Positions 25,687 to 34,283 of a stretch of DNA of 64,000 nt are shown in pieces. Where the stretch lies: positions 989,501-1,053,500 of the forward strand of contig NZ_CP045508.1 in the NCBI RefSeq assembly GCF_013376475.1, written 5' to 3'. A program made the position numbers and the translations under genes. How positions within the stretch are numbered: position 1 is the stretch's first letter; each line of letters opens with the position of its first letter. Source of the stretch: Desulfolutivibrio sulfoxidireducens (GTDB taxonomy: Bacteria; Desulfobacterota; Desulfovibrionia; Desulfovibrionales; Desulfovibrionaceae). The notes beneath the pieces were generated by a model. The model did no database searches. It saw nothing but the letters and a program-made list of their open reading frames with translations, and was not told where the DNA came from.

Positions 25687-26823
25687 ATGAAGGATACGCC
25701 ATTTTCCGACCTGACCCTTTTTATCACCGGTCCCACCTATGTGCGACCGCAGGTGCGACAGGCCGGGATGTTGCCGGAATTCGGGCACCGCGACACGGAA
25801 AACACCAAGCGGTTCGAACCGATCATGAACAACCTGAAAACCTTGGCCGGGGTCGGAGACGACCACCGGGTGATCATCTTCAACGGCAGCGGCTCCACGG
25901 CCATGGAGGCCTCCATCCGCTCGCTCGTGGCCGACGGGGAGACCGTGCTCAACGTCTCGGTCGGCGCGTTCGGCGACCTGTACCACAAGATGGCCGTGGT
26001 CAACGGCAAGAAGGCCGTCCAACTCAAGTTCGAGCCCGGCCGGGCCATGGAGCTTTCGGCCCTGGAGGCGGCCATCGCCGAACACAGGCCCGCCGTGGTG
26101 ACCATCACCCACAACGAGACCTCAACCGGCGTGACCAACGACATCGTGGCCGCCTGCCAGGCGATCCGCAAAAGCGGGGCCCTGGCCCTGGTGGACGGGG
26201 TGAGCCTGTTCGGCGGCGCGCCGGCCATGATCGCCGAGTCGGGCTGCGCCATGTACAGCACCTCGACCCAGAAGTCCCTGGCCCTGCCGGCCGGATTCGG
26301 CATCGCCTTCGTCACCGCCGAGGCCGTGGACAAGGCCGGAAAGGTGCAAAACCGGGGGCATTCCTCGGACATCCTGGGCCAGCTCGGCCGGGCCGGGAAG
26401 TTCCAGACCCTGACCACCCCGAACTGCACCCTGGCCAACCAGATGTGCGTGGAACTCGACTACATCGTAAACGAGGAGGGCGTCGCCAACCGCTTCGCCC
26501 GCCACGTGGCCATGCGCGACATGGTGGCCGAGTTCGTGGCCGGACTGCCCGGCTACAGCCTCTTTGCCCAGGAGGGCTTCCGTTCGGCCACCCTGACCAC
26601 GGTGCTCGTGCCCACGGGGGTCTCGGTCAAGGACCTCAAGGCCGTGAAGGAAGTTATGCGGGCCAAGGGCTATCTCTACGATCCGGGCTACGGCAAGCTC
26701 AACGAGCAGTTCGAGAAAGAGGGCCGGCAGCCCATTTTCCGCATCGGGCACATGGGCGACATCACCCCTTCGATGCTTAAGGCCTATCTGAAGGACCTGG
26801 GGCCGGCCCTGCCCAAGGCCTGA
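25687..26823 (+). CDS. Class V aminotransferase, serine pathway type
   Basis: 378 residues, PLP enzyme. The start ITGPTYVRPQVR and FNGSGSTAMEASIRSL bind cofactor and substrate; THNETSTGVTNDI, ALVDGVSLFGG and STSTQKSLALPAGFG (Lys of the Schiff base in TQKSLA near residue 200) are family motifs. Such serine-pyruvate/phosphoserine-type aminotransferases next to serA in anaerobes are thought to act as SerC substitutes, converting 3-phosphohydroxypyruvate with glutamate to phosphoserine. SerA follows 205 bp downstream on the same strand. GGGGAG precedes the ATG. The reading frame is open upstream to 25312, but that part is promoter sequence shared with the divergent kinase. Exact substrate is inferred from context. 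Confidence 0.9.
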   Translation: MKDTPFSDLTLFITGPTYVRPQVRQAGMLPEFGHRDTENTKRFEPIMNNLKTLAGVGDDHRVIIFNGSGSTAMEASIRSLVADGETVLNVSVGAFGDLYHKMAVVNGKKAVQLKFEPGRAMELSALEAAIAEHRPAVVTITHNETSTGVTNDIVAACQAIRKSGALALVDGVSLFGGAPAMIAESGCAMYSTSTQKSLALPAGFGIAFVTAEAVDKAGKVQNRGHSSDILGQLGRAGKFQTLTTPNCTLANQMCVELDYIVNEEGVANRFARHVAMRDMVAEFVAGLPGYSLFAQEGFRSATLTTVLVPTGVSVKDLKAVKEVMRAKGYLYDPGYGKLNEQFEKEGRQPIFRIGHMGDITPSMLKAYLKDLGPALPKA

Positions 26824-26832
26824 TTTGGGGGG

Positions 26833-26876
26833 AAACGGTCCAGGCCGTGCTCGGGCGCGGCGGGGGCCGTTTTTTT
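26833..26876 (+). terminator. Possible terminator after aminotransferase gene
   Basis: AAACGG (26833-26838) can pair with CCGTTT (26867-26872) around a GC-rich loop, followed by a run of seven T from 26870. It would end transcription 10 bp past the stop codon and give serA its own promoter. Confidence 0.4.
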
Positions 26877-27028
26877 CAAGGGCGATCACGGCAGATGCGG
26901 CGGGTGGCGGCCAGCCAAAACCGCGTGGGATCGGCGGTCGCCGCGCCAGGCAGGCAGGGGGAACCTCCGCGCCCGGGAATCTCCGGGGGGCGCGTCACGC
27001 ACACGACAACGACAAACAGGGAGCGGGC

Positions 27029-28213
27029 ATGAAGATATTGGCCAACGACGGTCTGGTGGAGGAGGGCATCCAGTACCTGCACAAAGAGGGTTTCGAGGTG
27101 GACACGGTCAAGCGTGACCTCGACGATCTTATCGGCGACATCAAGGACTTCGACGCCCTGTTGGTGCGTAGCGCCACCAAGGTCACCCGCGAGGTCATCG
27201 AGGCCGGGACCAAAAACGGCGGCAAGCTCAAGGTCGTCGGTCGCGGCGGCGTGGGCACGGACAACATCGATCTGGTGGCGGCCCGGGAAAACGGGGTCAT
27301 CGTCAAGTTCGCTCCCAACGGCAACACCAACGCCACGGCCGAGCACGCCCTGGGGCTTATGTTCGGCGTGGCCCGCAAGGTGCCCTTCGCCCACGCCACG
27401 CTCAAGTCCGGCATCTGGCACAAGAAGCGTTTCCAGGGCGGGGAGCTCATGGGCAAGACCCTGGGCATCATCGGCTGCGGCCGTATCGGCCAGGCCCTGG
27501 CGACCAAGGCCAAGGCCCTGGGCATGAAGGTGGTGGGCTTTGACGTCTACCGCAAGCTGGATTCCGAAGTGGACTATCTGGACACGGTGGACGACGTGCT
27601 GCGGGTCTCGGATTTCGTGTCCCTGCACACCGGCGGGCGGGAGACGCTGATCGGACCCAAAGAACTCAAGATCATGAAGAATACGGCCTACCTCGTCAAC
27701 GCCTCCCGGGGCGTCAACGTGGACGAGGACGCCCTGTACGACGCCTTGAAAAACGGGGAGATCGCCGGAGCGGCCCTGGACACCTACCGCAAGGAGCCCA
27801 AGCGCGAGGGCGAGCCCTTCGAGAACCGGCTCATGGAGTTCGACAACGTGGTCTTTAGCGCCCATCTGGGGGCCTCCACCCGAAACGCCATGCGCCGCAC
27901 GGGCCTTGAGATCGCCGAGGTGGTGGCCAAGTACCTGCGTCTGGGCGATTTCAACCAGTCGGTGAACGCCGGGCAGACCGTGGAGGAGGAGGGTCGGGAG
28001 ATCTACACCATCTTCATCACCCACGAGGACACGCCGGGCATGTTCGGCAAGTTCGGGGTGGCCTTCGGGGAGATGGGGGTCAATATCCGCGAGAACAATT
28101 CCCGAAAGCTCAACGACCACGTGCAGACGGTCTACGTGGTGCACCAGAAGCCCACGCCCGAGGTCTGTCGGCGCATCGGGGAGATCGCTGGGGTGAAGCG
28201 GGTCGCGTACTAG
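27029..28213 (+). CDS. serA: D-3-phosphoglycerate dehydrogenase
   Basis: 394 residues. NAD-dependent oxidation of 3-phosphoglycerate to 3-phosphohydroxypyruvate, first step of serine synthesis. Family features: KVVGRGGVGTDNIDLVAA near residue 70, Rossmann motif TLGIIGCGRIGQALA near 145, catalytic Arg in VNASRGVNVDEDAL near 230, Glu in DTYRKEP, and His in VFSAHLGASTRNA near 280. A C-terminal ACT domain (FITHEDTPGMFGKFGVAFGE) begins near residue 325 and may bind serine for feedback control. The ATG at 27029 has GGGAG upstream. Preceded by the class V aminotransferase. The usual third enzyme, SerB, is not in the window. Confidence 0.96.
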   Translation: MKILANDGLVEEGIQYLHKEGFEVDTVKRDLDDLIGDIKDFDALLVRSATKVTREVIEAGTKNGGKLKVVGRGGVGTDNIDLVAARENGVIVKFAPNGNTNATAEHALGLMFGVARKVPFAHATLKSGIWHKKRFQGGELMGKTLGIIGCGRIGQALATKAKALGMKVVGFDVYRKLDSEVDYLDTVDDVLRVSDFVSLHTGGRETLIGPKELKIMKNTAYLVNASRGVNVDEDALYDALKNGEIAGAALDTYRKEPKREGEPFENRLMEFDNVVFSAHLGASTRNAMRRTGLEIAEVVAKYLRLGDFNQSVNAGQTVEEEGREIYTIFITHEDTPGMFGKFGVAFGEMGVNIRENNSRKLNDHVQTVYVVHQKPTPEVCRRIGEIAGVKRVAY

Positions 28214-28317
28214 GGCTGGCCGTTTCTTTTTCTATTCAGCCGGGGGAGGCCTTGCGGGCATCCCCCGGAAATGAAATCGGCGTGTCCGAAGGAAAGCCGC
28301 ACAGCCGAGGGAATCGG

Positions 28318-28704
28318 ATGTCCTGGAAAGAGCATGTTCCCGAGAGCCTGACCGCGAAGCTCGTGGTGGACGATCGGGAGATACGCCAGGACACGCACAA
28401 GGTGGATTACGTCAAGGGCCGGGTGGCCTTCGACCTGGAATGGAACTCCAAGGACCAGACCTTCGACCGGGATCTGTTCGCCTTCCGGACCTTTTTCGAT
28501 TATGACAAGATCAGCGTGGGCATCCTGGTCACGCGCAGCAACCAGCTTGACCCCTGGTTCGCCTCGCTCGGCGAGGGGATCCGCAAAAAGTACGGGGCGA
28601 GCACCACGCATATGGGCAAGCTTTTGCCGCGCCTTGAAGCCGGGCGCGGGGGTGGCTGCCCCATCCTGGTCTTCGGCATGACCACGGCGCTTTTGGAGGA
28701 ATGA
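28318..28704 (+). CDS. Compact BglII/BstYI-like restriction endonuclease
   Basis: 128 residues from the ATG at 28318 (GAGG seven bases upstream). The core KVDYVKGRVAFDLEWNSKD then FDRDLFAFRTFFDYDKISVG and ILVTR matches the BglII/BstYI fold as I know it. BglII uses D84, E93 and Q95; here D30, D39 and E41 have the same 9- and 2-residue spacing, so the active site reads D...DxE instead of D...ExQ. Typical members have about 200-220 residues; the N-terminal half is absent and only about 100 bp separate this gene from serA, so it is either a minimal form or a truncated one. It overlaps the MT-A70 methylase gene by one base, the layout of a restriction-modification pair. Longer in-frame starts (GTG 28282, TTG 28252) add unrelated residues. 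Confidence 0.72.
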   Translation: MSWKEHVPESLTAKLVVDDREIRQDTHKVDYVKGRVAFDLEWNSKDQTFDRDLFAFRTFFDYDKISVGILVTRSNQLDPWFASLGEGIRKKYGASTTHMGKLLPRLEAGRGGGCPILVFGMTTALLEE

Positions 28705-29342
28705 TGCACGACCTGAATGCCGCGTTTCTGTCCGCCGTGGAGGGCAAAACCTTCGGGACCATCCTGGCCGATCCGCCCTGGCAATTCAAAAACCGCACCG
28801 GCAAGATGGCCCCGGAGCACAAGCGCTTAAGCCGCTACGCCACGCTTGGGCTTGACGACATCAAGAGCCTGCCGGTGGGGGCTGTCGCGGCCGATCCGTG
28901 CCACCTGTATCTGTGGGTCCCAAACGCCCTGCTTCCCGAGGGGCTTTCGGTGCTTGGGGCCTGGGGGTTCGAATACAAGACGCACATCGTGTGGTGCAAG
29001 GTGCGCAAGGACGGCGGCCCGGACGGCCGGGGGGTGGGATTTTATTTCCGCAATACAACGGAGATGTTGCTTTTCGGGGTGCGCGGGAAAAACGCCCGGA
29101 CCCTGGCCCCGGCCAGAAGCCAGGTGAACGTGATCCGCAGCCGCAAGCAGGAGCATTCGCGCAAGCCCGACGAGCAGTACGACATCATCGAGTCATGCAG
29201 CCCGGGGCCGCGCCTGGAGCTTTTCGCCCGGGGCACGAGGCCCGGGTGGACCACCTGGGGCAACCAGGCCGAGGACTACGCGCCCACCTGGGCCACCTAC
29301 GCCAACCACTCCGGGGCGGAGAAGCGGGTCGGCGGGGTGTAG
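28704..29342 (+). CDS. MT-A70 family adenine methyltransferase
   Basis: 212 residues. The catalytic DPPW (residues 23-26, in TILADPPWQFKN) marks N6-adenine methylation with S-adenosylmethionine. Other family parts: HLYLWVPNALLPEGLSVLGA and YKTHIVWCKVRK, then EMLLFGVRGKNARTL and SRKPDEQYDIIES, ending in ELFARGTRPGWTTWGNQ. In bacteria such enzymes (M.MunI type) usually methylate DNA in restriction systems or phages. Two ATGs are possible, 28701 and 28704; the second has better SD spacing (GGAGG four bases away) and abuts the nuclease stop. Pairing with the BglII-like gene implies it protects the same site; the site itself cannot be read from sequence. Confidence 0.9.
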   Translation: MHDLNAAFLSAVEGKTFGTILADPPWQFKNRTGKMAPEHKRLSRYATLGLDDIKSLPVGAVAADPCHLYLWVPNALLPEGLSVLGAWGFEYKTHIVWCKVRKDGGPDGRGVGFYFRNTTEMLLFGVRGKNARTLAPARSQVNVIRSRKQEHSRKPDEQYDIIESCSPGPRLELFARGTRPGWTTWGNQAEDYAPTWATYANHSGAEKRVGGV

Positions 29343-29358
29343 CGGGCCGATCGCTTTC

Positions 29359-29400
29359 AAGACCCGGTGGAACCGCACCTCGGTTTCGCCGGGTCTTTTC
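29359..29400. terminator. Terminator between convergent methylase and emrB
   Basis: AAGACCCGG (29359-29367) pairs with CCGGGTCTT (29389-29397), followed by T-rich sequence on the plus strand and preceded by A-rich sequence for the minus strand. It serves both convergent genes. Confidence 0.7.
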
Positions 29401-29411
29401 GCGTCGGTCGA

Positions 29412-30965
29412 TCAGTGCCCCGCCGGCATCCCGCCGCCTCTGGGCGGTCGGCGCATGATCCACATCAGGACGCAAAGCGCCAGAAACATCAGCGCCTGGG
29501 CGTGGAACACGTCGTAAAAGGCCATGGCCGCCGCCTCGCGCCGCATGTGGCGGTGGATCACCCCGGCCGCGTAGGTGGCCGTGTCCGCATATTCCCCTAT
29601 CTTCAGGGCCACTGCCTGCCTGAGCCGCTCCAGGGCCATGGAATAGGTCGGATCGAAGGGAGAGAGGTTCTCCACGATGCGGACTTGGTGAAATTGGGTG
29701 CGTCTGGCCAGAAGCGTGGTCACGAAGGCCACCCCGAACGATCCCCCCAGGTTCCTGAGCAGGTTGAAGATGGCCGAGGCGTTGTTCATGGCCTCCCGGG
29801 GAATAAACGCCATGGTCAGGTACGACAGGGGCACGAAGAAAAAGGCGATGCCCACGGCCTGGATGTTGCGGGCGAAAATCGCCGTGCCCAGGTCGATGCC
29901 AAGCGTGAACCCGGACATGTACCACAGCGATCCGGCGCTTATCAGAAGCCCCACGAAGAGAAGGAACCGGGCGTCCACGCGCTGGGTGAGCTTGCCGACC
30001 AGGGGCAAAACGAGAAGCATGATCAGCCCGCCCGGCCCAAGCACCACCCCGGCCAGAAACGCCGTGTAGCCCATGAGGTTTTGCAGATACATGGGCAAAA
30101 GCACGATGGACCCGAAAAAGGCGAAAAAGCCGAAAAACATGACCACGTTGCCTGTGGCGAAACTGCGGTCCCGAAATATCCGCAAATCCACGATGGGGTT
30201 TTTCTGCCTGAGCTCCCAGAAAACGAAGAAGATCAGGCACACCCCGGCCACGACGGACAGGGCCAGGATGTGGTCCGCCGCGAACCAGTCGTCCTGCTGG
30301 CCCTTGTCCAAAACGATCTGCAGCGAGGCCAGTCCCACGCTCAAAAGGGACAGCCCCACCACGTCGATGCCCTCGCCCCGGACCCGGCGCAAAAGATACG
30401 GCGGGTCCTGGATGTACAGCCAGTTCATGCCCAGAGCCACAAGCCCGATGGGCACGTTGATATAGAAAATCCAGCGCCAGGAATAATGGTCCGTGATGTA
30501 GCCGCCGAGTAACGGCCCCAGGATGGGACCCAGCACCGCGCCCATGGCGAAGATGGCCATGGCCATGCCGCGCTGGTTCGGCGGAAAGGTCTCGAGCAGG
30601 ATGGCCTGGGACACGGGTTGCAGGCCGCCGCCGCCCACGCCCTGAAGCACCCGGAACAGGATCAGGGCCTCCAGGCTCATGGCCATGCCGCACAGCATGG
30701 ACGACAGGGTGAAAAGCCCGATGGAGGCCAGAAGGTAGTTGCGCCGGCCCATGAGCCGGGACAGCCAGCCGCTTATGGGAATGACCACGGCGTTTGAGAC
30801 CAGATATGAGGTCAAAACCCAGGTGACCTCGTCCTGGCCGGCCGACAGGCTGCCCTGGATGTGCCCCAGGGCCACGTTGGCGATGCTGGTGTCCAGGATC
30901 TCGATCAGCGTGGGGATCATCACGCACAGGGTGACGATCCATTTGCCGGCCGGCCGCGCCTCCAT
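29412..30965 (-). CDS. emrB: EmrB-type multidrug efflux MFS transporter
   Basis: 517 residues with about 14 transmembrane helices, DHA2 family. Motif A-like GWLSRLMGRRNYLLA lies after TM2; motif C-like GAVLGPILGPLLGGYITD sits in TM5; LDTSIANVALGHIQG near residue 24 is the family's motif D1. It pumps hydrophobic compounds out with proton influx and works with the membrane-fusion protein EmrA encoded 4 bp upstream. The ATG at 30965 starts MEARPAGKW. Last gene of marR-emrA-emrB and followed by a shared terminator. Substrate unknown. Confidence 0.95.
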   Translation of the reverse strand: MEARPAGKWIVTLCVMIPTLIEILDTSIANVALGHIQGSLSAGQDEVTWVLTSYLVSNAVVIPISGWLSRLMGRRNYLLASIGLFTLSSMLCGMAMSLEALILFRVLQGVGGGGLQPVSQAILLETFPPNQRGMAMAIFAMGAVLGPILGPLLGGYITDHYSWRWIFYINVPIGLVALGMNWLYIQDPPYLLRRVRGEGIDVVGLSLLSVGLASLQIVLDKGQQDDWFAADHILALSVVAGVCLIFFVFWELRQKNPIVDLRIFRDRSFATGNVVMFFGFFAFFGSIVLLPMYLQNLMGYTAFLAGVVLGPGGLIMLLVLPLVGKLTQRVDARFLLFVGLLISAGSLWYMSGFTLGIDLGTAIFARNIQAVGIAFFFVPLSYLTMAFIPREAMNNASAIFNLLRNLGGSFGVAFVTTLLARRTQFHQVRIVENLSPFDPTYSMALERLRQAVALKIGEYADTATYAAGVIHRHMRREAAAMAFYDVFHAQALMFLALCVLMWIMRRPPRGGGMPAGH

Positions 30966-30969
30966 GCGG

Positions 30970-32184
30970 TTACCGGACCAGGATGGTGGGCACCACGCTC
31001 ATGCCCAGGCGCAGCACCGGCGCGTCCGCGTCAAGCCCCTCGGGCACGATCTTGACCGGGATGCGCTGCACCACCTTGACGTAGTTGCCAGACGCGTTCT
31101 CCGGCGGAAAAAGCGAAAAGACCGCGCCCGTTCCGGCCATGATCGACTCCACCCGGCCCCGAAACTTTCGGCCCGGATAGGCGTCCACAGTGAAAACCAC
31201 CTCCTGCCCCGGGCGCACGTTGGTCAGTTGCGTCTCCTTGTAGTTGGCCGTGATCCAGGTCTCTTCCGGATCGAGCGGGACCACGGCCAGAAGCGGCTGG
31301 CCAGCGGCCACCAACCGCCCCTGCTCCACGGCCTTCTTGGTCACATTCCCGGCCACCGGGGACACGATCCTCGTATAGCCAAGGTTCAGTTCCGCCTGCC
31401 GCACCTTTTCCCGGGCCAGATCCACCCTGGCCCGCTGGGCCCTGGCCTCCACGTCCTTGATGCGGGCCGTGTCCTTTCCGGTCTGGGCCAGTCTGATCTC
31501 GGCGGCCAGCCGGTCCAGATCGGCCTCCACGGACAGGCGGCGTCGGGCGGCGGCCTCGGCCCGGGCCGCGGAGGCCCGGGTCTGGGCCTGGGCCGTGTGC
31601 TGGGCGGTGGTGGCCTTGTCCATGTCCGACTGGGACACCACCTCCCGCTCGTGGAGGGATTGGTAGCGGCCAAGGTCCAGCTTGGCTTGGTCGAAACGGG
31701 CCTGGGCCTCGGCCGTGTCCTGCAGGGCGGCCTCCTCCTCCTTGCGGGCCTGCTCCAGACTTTTCAGCAAGGCATCGCGCTGGGCCGTGGCCCCGGTCAC
31801 CCTGGAGGAGGTCTGGGTCAGCTCCAACGGGGCCTCAAGCTCCATGGCCGCCAGTTGGCTCTCGGCCGAGGCCAGATCGGCCCGGGCCTGGGCCAGGGCC
31901 ACCTGATAATCCGTGGGATCAAGCTCCACCAGCACATCCCCGGCCGCCACCACCTGGTTGTCCGTAACGGCCAACCTGGCCACATACCCGGGCACGCGCG
32001 GGGTCACGTAGTGGATGCGGCCGTCCACAAAGGCGTCGTCCGTGGTGATCTTGCCCCGACCGGACAGGTAATAGCCCAGGGCGCCGGCGATCAGGACGAC
32101 CAGGACGCCGATGAGAATCCGTTTCTTTTTGGGCGAGGCGGATTTCTCTTCCCGCGTCGCGCCGTCGTCGGGCGTGGTGGTCAT
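30970..32184 (-). CDS. emrA: EmrA-type membrane fusion protein
   Basis: 404 residues. One N-terminal membrane anchor (RILIGVLVVLIAGALGYYL, residues 20-38), then a lipoyl-like half (PGYVARLAVTDNQVVAAGDV), a long coiled hairpin rich in Ala/Glu/Arg (residues 95-235), the returning lipoyl half (IVSPVAGNVTKKAVEQGRLV) and beta-barrel domains (ETWITANYKETQLTNVRPGQ). It links EmrB in the inner membrane to an outer-membrane channel, which is not encoded here. The ATG at 32184 overlaps the MarR stop (ATGA). The frame upstream to 32520 merely mirrors the MarR gene. Confidence 0.95.
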   Translation of the reverse strand: MTTTPDDGATREEKSASPKKKRILIGVLVVLIAGALGYYLSGRGKITTDDAFVDGRIHYVTPRVPGYVARLAVTDNQVVAAGDVLVELDPTDYQVALAQARADLASAESQLAAMELEAPLELTQTSSRVTGATAQRDALLKSLEQARKEEEAALQDTAEAQARFDQAKLDLGRYQSLHEREVVSQSDMDKATTAQHTAQAQTRASAARAEAAARRRLSVEADLDRLAAEIRLAQTGKDTARIKDVEARAQRARVDLAREKVRQAELNLGYTRIVSPVAGNVTKKAVEQGRLVAAGQPLLAVVPLDPEETWITANYKETQLTNVRPGQEVVFTVDAYPGRKFRGRVESIMAGTGAVFSLFPPENASGNYVKVVQRIPVKIVPEGLDADAPVLRLGMSVVPTILVR

Positions 32185-32648
32185 GAGGCCGCTTCCGATT
32201 CCAGGTCGTCGAGCCTGGCGTTTATTTTGTCCATGATGCTCTTGAGCGTCGTGAACTCGGCCTCGGTCAGGTCCGCATACAGCCGGGCCGCATACCCTTT
32301 GACCAGCGGCAAAAGTATCTCGCGCGCCCCCCGGCCGGCATCGGTCAGGTGCACGCGGAAGCTGCGCCGGTCCATCGGGTCCTTGCGGCGCTCGGCCAGT
32401 CCCTTCTTTTCCAGAAGATCCAATATCCGGGTGATGGTGGTCCGATCCTTGACGGTCCGGTCCGCCAGTTCGGTCTGGGTCAGGCCCTCCTGGCGCCACA
32501 GGCACAAAAGCACCCCCCATTGCTCCGGGGTCACGTCCTGGCCATGTTCCGCGAACACCCGGCGCAGGCCCAGCCGCATGCGCATTCCCGTGCGGGAGAT
32601 GAGAAACCCCGGGGCCTTTTCCGGGTCATACACGTAGGCGTCGTCCAT
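32181..32648 (-). CDS. MarR-family transcriptional regulator
   Basis: 155 residues with a winged helix-turn-helix: VTPEQWGVLLCLWRQEGLTQ, then TELADRTVKDRTTITRILDL and the wing LAERRKDPMDRRSFRV with the conserved D-x-R-S. Helices at both ends form the dimer interface. MarR proteins usually repress their own operon until an aromatic ligand binds, so this protein likely controls emrAB. GGAGCACACCACA precedes the ATG. A near-palindromic site at 32729-32746 upstream may be its operator. Confidence 0.94.
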   Translation of the reverse strand: MDDAYVYDPEKAPGFLISRTGMRMRLGLRRVFAEHGQDVTPEQWGVLLCLWRQEGLTQTELADRTVKDRTTITRILDLLEKKGLAERRKDPMDRRSFRVHLTDAGRGAREILLPLVKGYAARLYADLTEAEFTTLKSIMDKINARLDDLESEAAS

Positions 32649-32728
32649 TGTGGTGTGCTCCTGGGACGTGCGTCGCCGGGTTGGCGGATTGGTCCGCCAG
32701 CCAGACGCGGCGAGAAAGTAATAGGCAC

Positions 32729-32746
32729 GCCGACAATATGTCTGGC
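32729..32746 (-). promoter_or_regulatory. Possible MarR operator
   Basis: GCCGACAATATGTCTGGC is nearly palindromic (GACA-ATA-TGTC core with GCC/GGC flanks), 80 bp before the marR start. On the minus strand a TTGCCA-like -35 overlaps its edge (32746-32751). Fits repressor binding at the promoter of marR-emrA-emrB. Confidence 0.45.
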
Positions 32747-32757
32747 AATAATCACGG

Positions 32758-33669
32758 TCAAGCAGCGTTTCCGTCCGCCACCATCCGCCGCACCCGACAG
32801 ACCCCGCAGACCTCGCCGGAGGACGGATAGCCGCACACGGCGCAGGGCGTCAGTTCGCTCGTCTCCCGTTTTGCCGCCGCCTCGAAGACCGGCCGGGCGT
32901 TTCGCAAAAAAAGTTCGTAAAAGGCCATCCTGGCCCCGGGACTTGTGTCCTCCAAATCCCCGAGAAGCCGTTTGTGGCCGGTGAAGCTGGCCCCGCCGCT
33001 GTACGGGCAGGGCTCGTGCCAATGCCGGATGCCCTGGAAAAAGCAGTAGGCCGCGGTCTCGAACTCCGTCAGCCGGCACAGGGGCTTGACCTTGCGCACG
33101 AATTTTCCCTCGGCCGGAAGCGCCGGCCCCTGATCCCCCAGATACGCCGTATCCCATCTCAAGGTGTTGGCGAAAAGCCGGGCCGCCTCGTCGTCCAAAT
33201 TGTGCCCGGTGGCCAGGGCCGCAAATCCGTGTTCGTAGGCGAAGCGGTTGAACCAGTGGCGCTTGATCTTGCCGCATACCGAACAGATCGGACGCCGCAC
33301 CGACCGCTTCACGTCCGGGATGGCCAGCCCATCCCTGGCTGTCTCCACCACGTGCACGACATACCCCCGCTCCCGGCAAAACCCCTCCACCCACGCCCGC
33401 ACCAACTCCGAGGAGCCCGCAATCCCCAGATCGATATGCACGCCCTCCACGTCATAGCCCAGCTCCCGCAGCACATGCAAAAGCGCCAGCGAATCCTTGC
33501 CCCCGGAGACGGCCACCAGCACCCGCTCGTTTTTCCCGAACATCCAGTGCCGCCGGATGGCCCGCTCCACCTGGCCCCGGAAGAAGTCCAGAAAACATGC
33601 GGGGCAAAACCCCGTGTGATGGCTCGGCAGGGCCACCTGGGCCACTTCGCCGCAGCGACGACATTTCAT
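32758..33669 (-). CDS. ttuA: TtuA/TtcA-family tRNA 2-thiolation protein
   Basis: 303 residues. The N-terminus MKCRRCGEVAQ...FCPACFL and the C-terminus PCAVCGYPSSGEVCGVCRVR form two zinc ribbons. The PP-loop ATPase motif VLVAVSGGKDSLALLHVL is near residue 50; the catalytic cysteines lie in PICSVCGKIKRHWF near 130 and CPYS near 225, as in Fe-S-dependent tRNA thiolases that make 2-thio-pyrimidines. TtuA takes sulfur from a ubiquitin-like carrier; a ThiS-like gene lies upstream on the same strand with the composite repeat between. AAGGAG precedes the ATG at 33669. The in-frame extension to 33771 is repeat DNA. Confidence 0.9.
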   Translation of the reverse strand: MKCRRCGEVAQVALPSHHTGFCPACFLDFFRGQVERAIRRHWMFGKNERVLVAVSGGKDSLALLHVLRELGYDVEGVHIDLGIAGSSELVRAWVEGFCRERGYVVHVVETARDGLAIPDVKRSVRRPICSVCGKIKRHWFNRFAYEHGFAALATGHNLDDEAARLFANTLRWDTAYLGDQGPALPAEGKFVRKVKPLCRLTEFETAAYCFFQGIRHWHEPCPYSGGASFTGHKRLLGDLEDTSPGARMAFYELFLRNARPVFEAAAKRETSELTPCAVCGYPSSGEVCGVCRVRRMVADGNAA

Positions 33670-33698
33670 GGCAAGGCTCCTTGTGATGGGGAGGGTGG

Positions 33699-33959
33699 AG
33701 GCCTCCGGCGGCCAGGGAGGGGGAACCCTTTTGAAAAAGGGTTCCCCCTCCCTGGACCCTCCCCCTTCCAAAATTTTTGGCGGCTTCGCGTTGCGGGCGA
33801 CATTTCGGACCGTTTCCCTGGGGGAGATGGTTCTCTCCGTATCCCCTGGATTCCCCGCCGCGAACCCGCGAGGCGTACGCCTCGCGGGTTCGCGGCGGGG
33901 GCCAGGGGGTCCGGGGGGAATGATTCCCCCGGGCGGGGTCCGGGGCGGCAGCCCCGGTT
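33699..33959 (-). repeat. Composite intergenic repeat, inverted copy
   Basis: Same modules as at 657-893 in reverse order. Module C hairpin: perfect 21-bp arms at 33712-33732 and 33735-33755. Linker with CCCCTGGATTCCCC. Module B: perfect inverted repeat with 24-bp arms at 33853-33876 and 33877-33900. Module A: 33901-33959. Arm bases differ from the first copy but are compensated, so secondary structure is kept. It separates the ThiS-like gene from ttuA. Confidence 0.85.
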
Positions 33960-33962
33960 CTC

Positions 33963-34160
33963 CTAGCCCCGGGACATGACCAGGCGCACGGTGATGATGT
34001 CGCCGGGGTGGATGCGCCTGTCCGGGGTGAGCAGTTCGTCGCCCCGGATGATCAGGGCGTCGTTGGTTTTGAGGTTCAATTTGCCGAGCAATTGCAGGAC
34101 GGTGTTGATTCTGGGGAAGGTGAGGGTTGACTTTTTGGGTTCAAGGTGGATGGTAATCAT
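33963..34160 (-). CDS. ThiS/MoaD-like sulfur-carrier-type protein ending in Arg-Gly
   Basis: 65 residues with the beta-grasp pattern: MITIHLEPKKSTLTF, NTVLQLLGKLNLKTNDALII, and IHPGDIITVRLVMSRG. The family is adenylylated at a C-terminal Gly-Gly and carries sulfur as thiocarboxylate (TtuB feeds TtuA). Here the last residues are S-R-G: the penultimate Gly is Arg. It could still be a carrier, be processed, or be a non-carrier relative. Placement upstream of ttuA on the same strand supports a TtuB-like role. The start at 34160 is chosen because the fold begins there; upstream frame belongs to the promoter of the response regulator. Confidence 0.8.
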   Translation of the reverse strand: MITIHLEPKKSTLTFPRINTVLQLLGKLNLKTNDALIIRGDELLTPDRRIHPGDIITVRLVMSRG

Positions 34161-34283
34161 ACGGATGGTGGTAGCGATTGGATGTGGGGAGTGCAAGGGG
34201 GAATACGCTGTTGACCGGGGACGATTTTTCACGCATAAAATCAAGTGGAGTGTTTGAGACGAAAAACCGCAAGGAGTAGGCCC

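Noticed and set aside
25811-25830. tRNA T-loop-like GGTTCGAACC
   Set aside because: Lies inside the aminotransferase coding sequence with no cloverleaf around it.
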